This document shows, in pieces, positions 61,971 through 64,000 of a stretch of 64,000 nt of DNA. The notes under the pieces were generated by a model that was given only the letters and a program-made list of their open reading frames with translations, made no database searches and was not told where the DNA came from. The position numbers and the translations under genes are program-made. Source of the DNA: Lateolabrax maculatus (taxonomy: Eukaryota > Chordata > Actinopteri > Acropomatiformes > Lateolabracidae); the NCBI GenBank assembly GCA_031216445.1, contig CM062214.1:24587501-24651500 (forward strand), written 5' to 3'. Position 1 is the stretch's first letter, and the number at the start of each line of letters is the position of its first letter.

Positions 61971-62115
61971 TGTTAACTTTGTAACAAACATCAGCATGTT
62001 ATATAGTATATAGTATTTACATCACGAGCGTGTTAACATATATTCACATAAGCATTTAGCTCAAAGCACTGCTGTGCCTGCATACAGCCTCACAGGTCTG
62101 CTGGCGTGGTTGCAG
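61971..62115 (+). mobile_element. dispersed teleost repeat (GCATTTAGCTCAAAGCAC type)
   Basis: GTGTTAACATATATTCACAT AAGCATTTAGCTCAAAGCAC TGCTGTGCCTGCATACAGCC TCACAGGTCTGCTGGCGTGG. A familiar repeat unit in percomorph intergenic DNA, directly abutting the previous repeat. Confidence 0.75.
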
Positions 62116-64000
62116 ATGCTTAGTCGTCTTTGATCTTGTATTTCTACCTTTAGTAAACCGAGCGCTCCTCTTTGTGGCCTAAATGCCCCCCTGGTTGGTT
62201 CACAAGAAAAAAGTAAACCCTAAAGTCACAAGCTGAAGAAGTGTCCCTCCTTTCACTTTTCAGCCCTGCCCCTTACAGAGATTGTTCCAACCAGCAGCAG
62301 TGTTTACATGATCATTTTCAATCCACATGTGCCTACTGCCAACACCTAACACCTAAACACTTTCAAACCAAACCCTCAAACCTTTTCTCAGAAACAGAGA
62401 ACGTGTAGCTCAATAATACACCTCTCAGATGTTTAGTTTCTCTGTCAATTTGTACCATATTCCAGTATAAATGAACTATTATTGAAGGTTGTGTTGATAT
62501 GGTGAGTCATATGGTAGCAGTTGATATGGTGATATAGTAGTGCTCACACTACTAGGTATGGTAGGTATGCAAATGAGCCACACCCTCGTTGCTCTGCATG
62601 TGACAAGGAAGAAATGTCATTCATGGATGGACTGGATAAACCAGCTATTTCATCATTTCATGTACTGTAAATGAGGAGAACAAGGACGCTATTTTAGTAT
62701 AAGATGAAATGCACTCTTATCAGGCTGTTTGCTTTCTCAAAGTGCCATCAAAGCATTCGAATGTCCAAGGGAGACTGTCAAGGGTTTTAAAAGACAATGG
62801 AAACCAGAGGGGTTTCTGATGCTGACTGATGTCAAAGCCTCTTCTCAGAATGAACTGTGTACTCAGTGAACCAGAATTAGATGTTTCAATATTAGAAACC
62901 AGTTAGTATGCTGTACATGCACAGACACACTTAGAACAACAGATAGTTAAAACACACACACGCACATTTACTTCCTGTCTGTGACCACTCCCATCCAAAC
63001 CAAACCTGGGAGGGAGTCAGGAAAGGATCTGAATGAACGTCCTGCCAGATGAAACAATAAACGCTGTTGAAACAGGGATGAAACTGATCTTAAAAACAAT
63101 ACACCCATGGCGGAAGTTTTGACGCCGATGTCAATGACTCATAGCAAAGGTTACAGTACTTCCACCCACCAATGTTTGATGTTGTGGTATAGCCCGTGGG
63201 TGGGGTAAAAAAAGAGGTCACAAAAGCAGATTTTTACTTCATCTTCATGGTTGAAGTGTGGCATCGCTGTTATCATTGCAAAAAAAGTGTGATTTCAAGA
63301 AAAGGATTGGCTGGTTTTTCAATCAGTGACTACGCCGTTTAGAGATGATGCAATATCTTCCTGTGGTTGAGTATCCCAAATCGTTCGGCGCGCACACAGT
63401 CACTTTCATTTTACGTGAGGAAAAGAAGAAGAAAAAAAGCCCTGCAGCCTTGTGCACACCTTGCATTGGCCCATACGTCTAACAGGAAAATAAAAGGCAC
63501 ATTATGTTAATATCTGCTGCCAGTGAATACATCTACCCACCGGCCATTCCTTCTAAACAAAGACTTTTAGGTTCTCTCGTTCTCTTCCAACCATCATGTG
63601 CCTGGCAGCCCTGCAACTCACGAGTACTCTGTGTGTCACAAGAGATGTGCCCCCCTGCATTTATTGCACCGCACTTACAATTACAGCCTGTCTTAATGTT
63701 AGTCATTCACCCCGAAACCTTAATTCTAGAGAGGAGTGCCATCTTTGTAATGTGCCTCAGCGTAATCCCACTGTAATTTATGTAATTTTAGACTTCAATA
63801 TCTTTCCTGGTTACCAGAATTATTTGATTGCACCACACACCATGGGGGATGTATTAGGTGGAGACGCACAGAGGCAGCTCAGCAGACAGACACTGTTTAC
63901 AGAGGCTGCTGTGTGTTTTTATGTGCTTTTAGGCAAATGTGTTACCATCAGGGGGACATTAAGAAGTATAGTTAAAGTTTAGGAAGCTGCGGTGTTTGTG

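Larger units (their letters stand above)
59592..64000. other. slc6a15 intron 2, no further exon seen
   Basis: No segment resembling the next SLC6A15 exon (GAYLVPYLV-type TM1b/TM2) was found. Contains AT-rich filler and dispersed repeats at 61755-62115. Confidence 0.6.

Noticed and set aside
1..64000. CRISPR array, operons or prokaryotic elements
   Set aside because: Nothing of the kind is present; the window is intron-containing vertebrate DNA.

Overview
This window is vertebrate nuclear DNA, almost certainly from a spiny-rayed (percomorph-type) teleost. It shows short GT-AG-split exons, long AT-rich introns, many (CA)n/(TG)n microsatellites and several dispersed repeats of the kind found across fish genomes. 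There is no bacterial-style gene packing, operon, CRISPR array or rRNA.

Layout: (1) 2780-6700, minus strand: complete four-exon paired-class homeobox gene alx1 (321 aa) with Q50 homeodomain and C-terminal OAR motif. (2) 12968-46233, minus strand: lrriq1 (leucine-rich repeats and IQ motif containing 1). I traced 22 consecutive in-phase coding exons plus a probable terminal exon; at least one exon near the 3' end is unresolved. (3) From about 57.1 kb, plus strand: 5' part of slc6a15 (neutral amino-acid transporter SBAT1/B0AT2), with a CpG-rich non-coding first exon, the first coding exon (59291-59591), and then intron to the window end. The order alx1-lrriq1-slc6a15 matches the human 12q21 neighbourhood, where TSPAN19 also lies between LRRIQ1 and SLC6A15; I found no tspan19 here.

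The genes do not form a pathway. alx1 is a craniofacial/neural-crest transcription factor, lrriq1 is a probable cilium- or sperm-associated scaffold (an RFX X-box lies about 200 bp upstream of its start), and slc6a15 is a brain transporter. The neighbourhood is best read as a conserved synteny block. GC-richer islands and TAAT/octamer-bearing stretches in alx1 intron 3, the alx1-lrriq1 spacer, lrriq1 introns and slc6a15 intron 1 are candidate cis-regulatory elements; this is inference, because no alignment was available.

The most open questions are short unassigned coding-like segments: two phase-compatible minus-strand exons at 53.4-53.8 kb ending in a stop, plus-strand segments at 48.9, 50.1, 55.3 and 56.9 kb, and a minus-strand exon-like segment at 0.56-0.72 kb. 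A GC-AG (non-GT) donor in alx1 intron 3 and a single 1.7 kb Glu/Lys-rich lrriq1 exon are the clearest oddities in the known genes.
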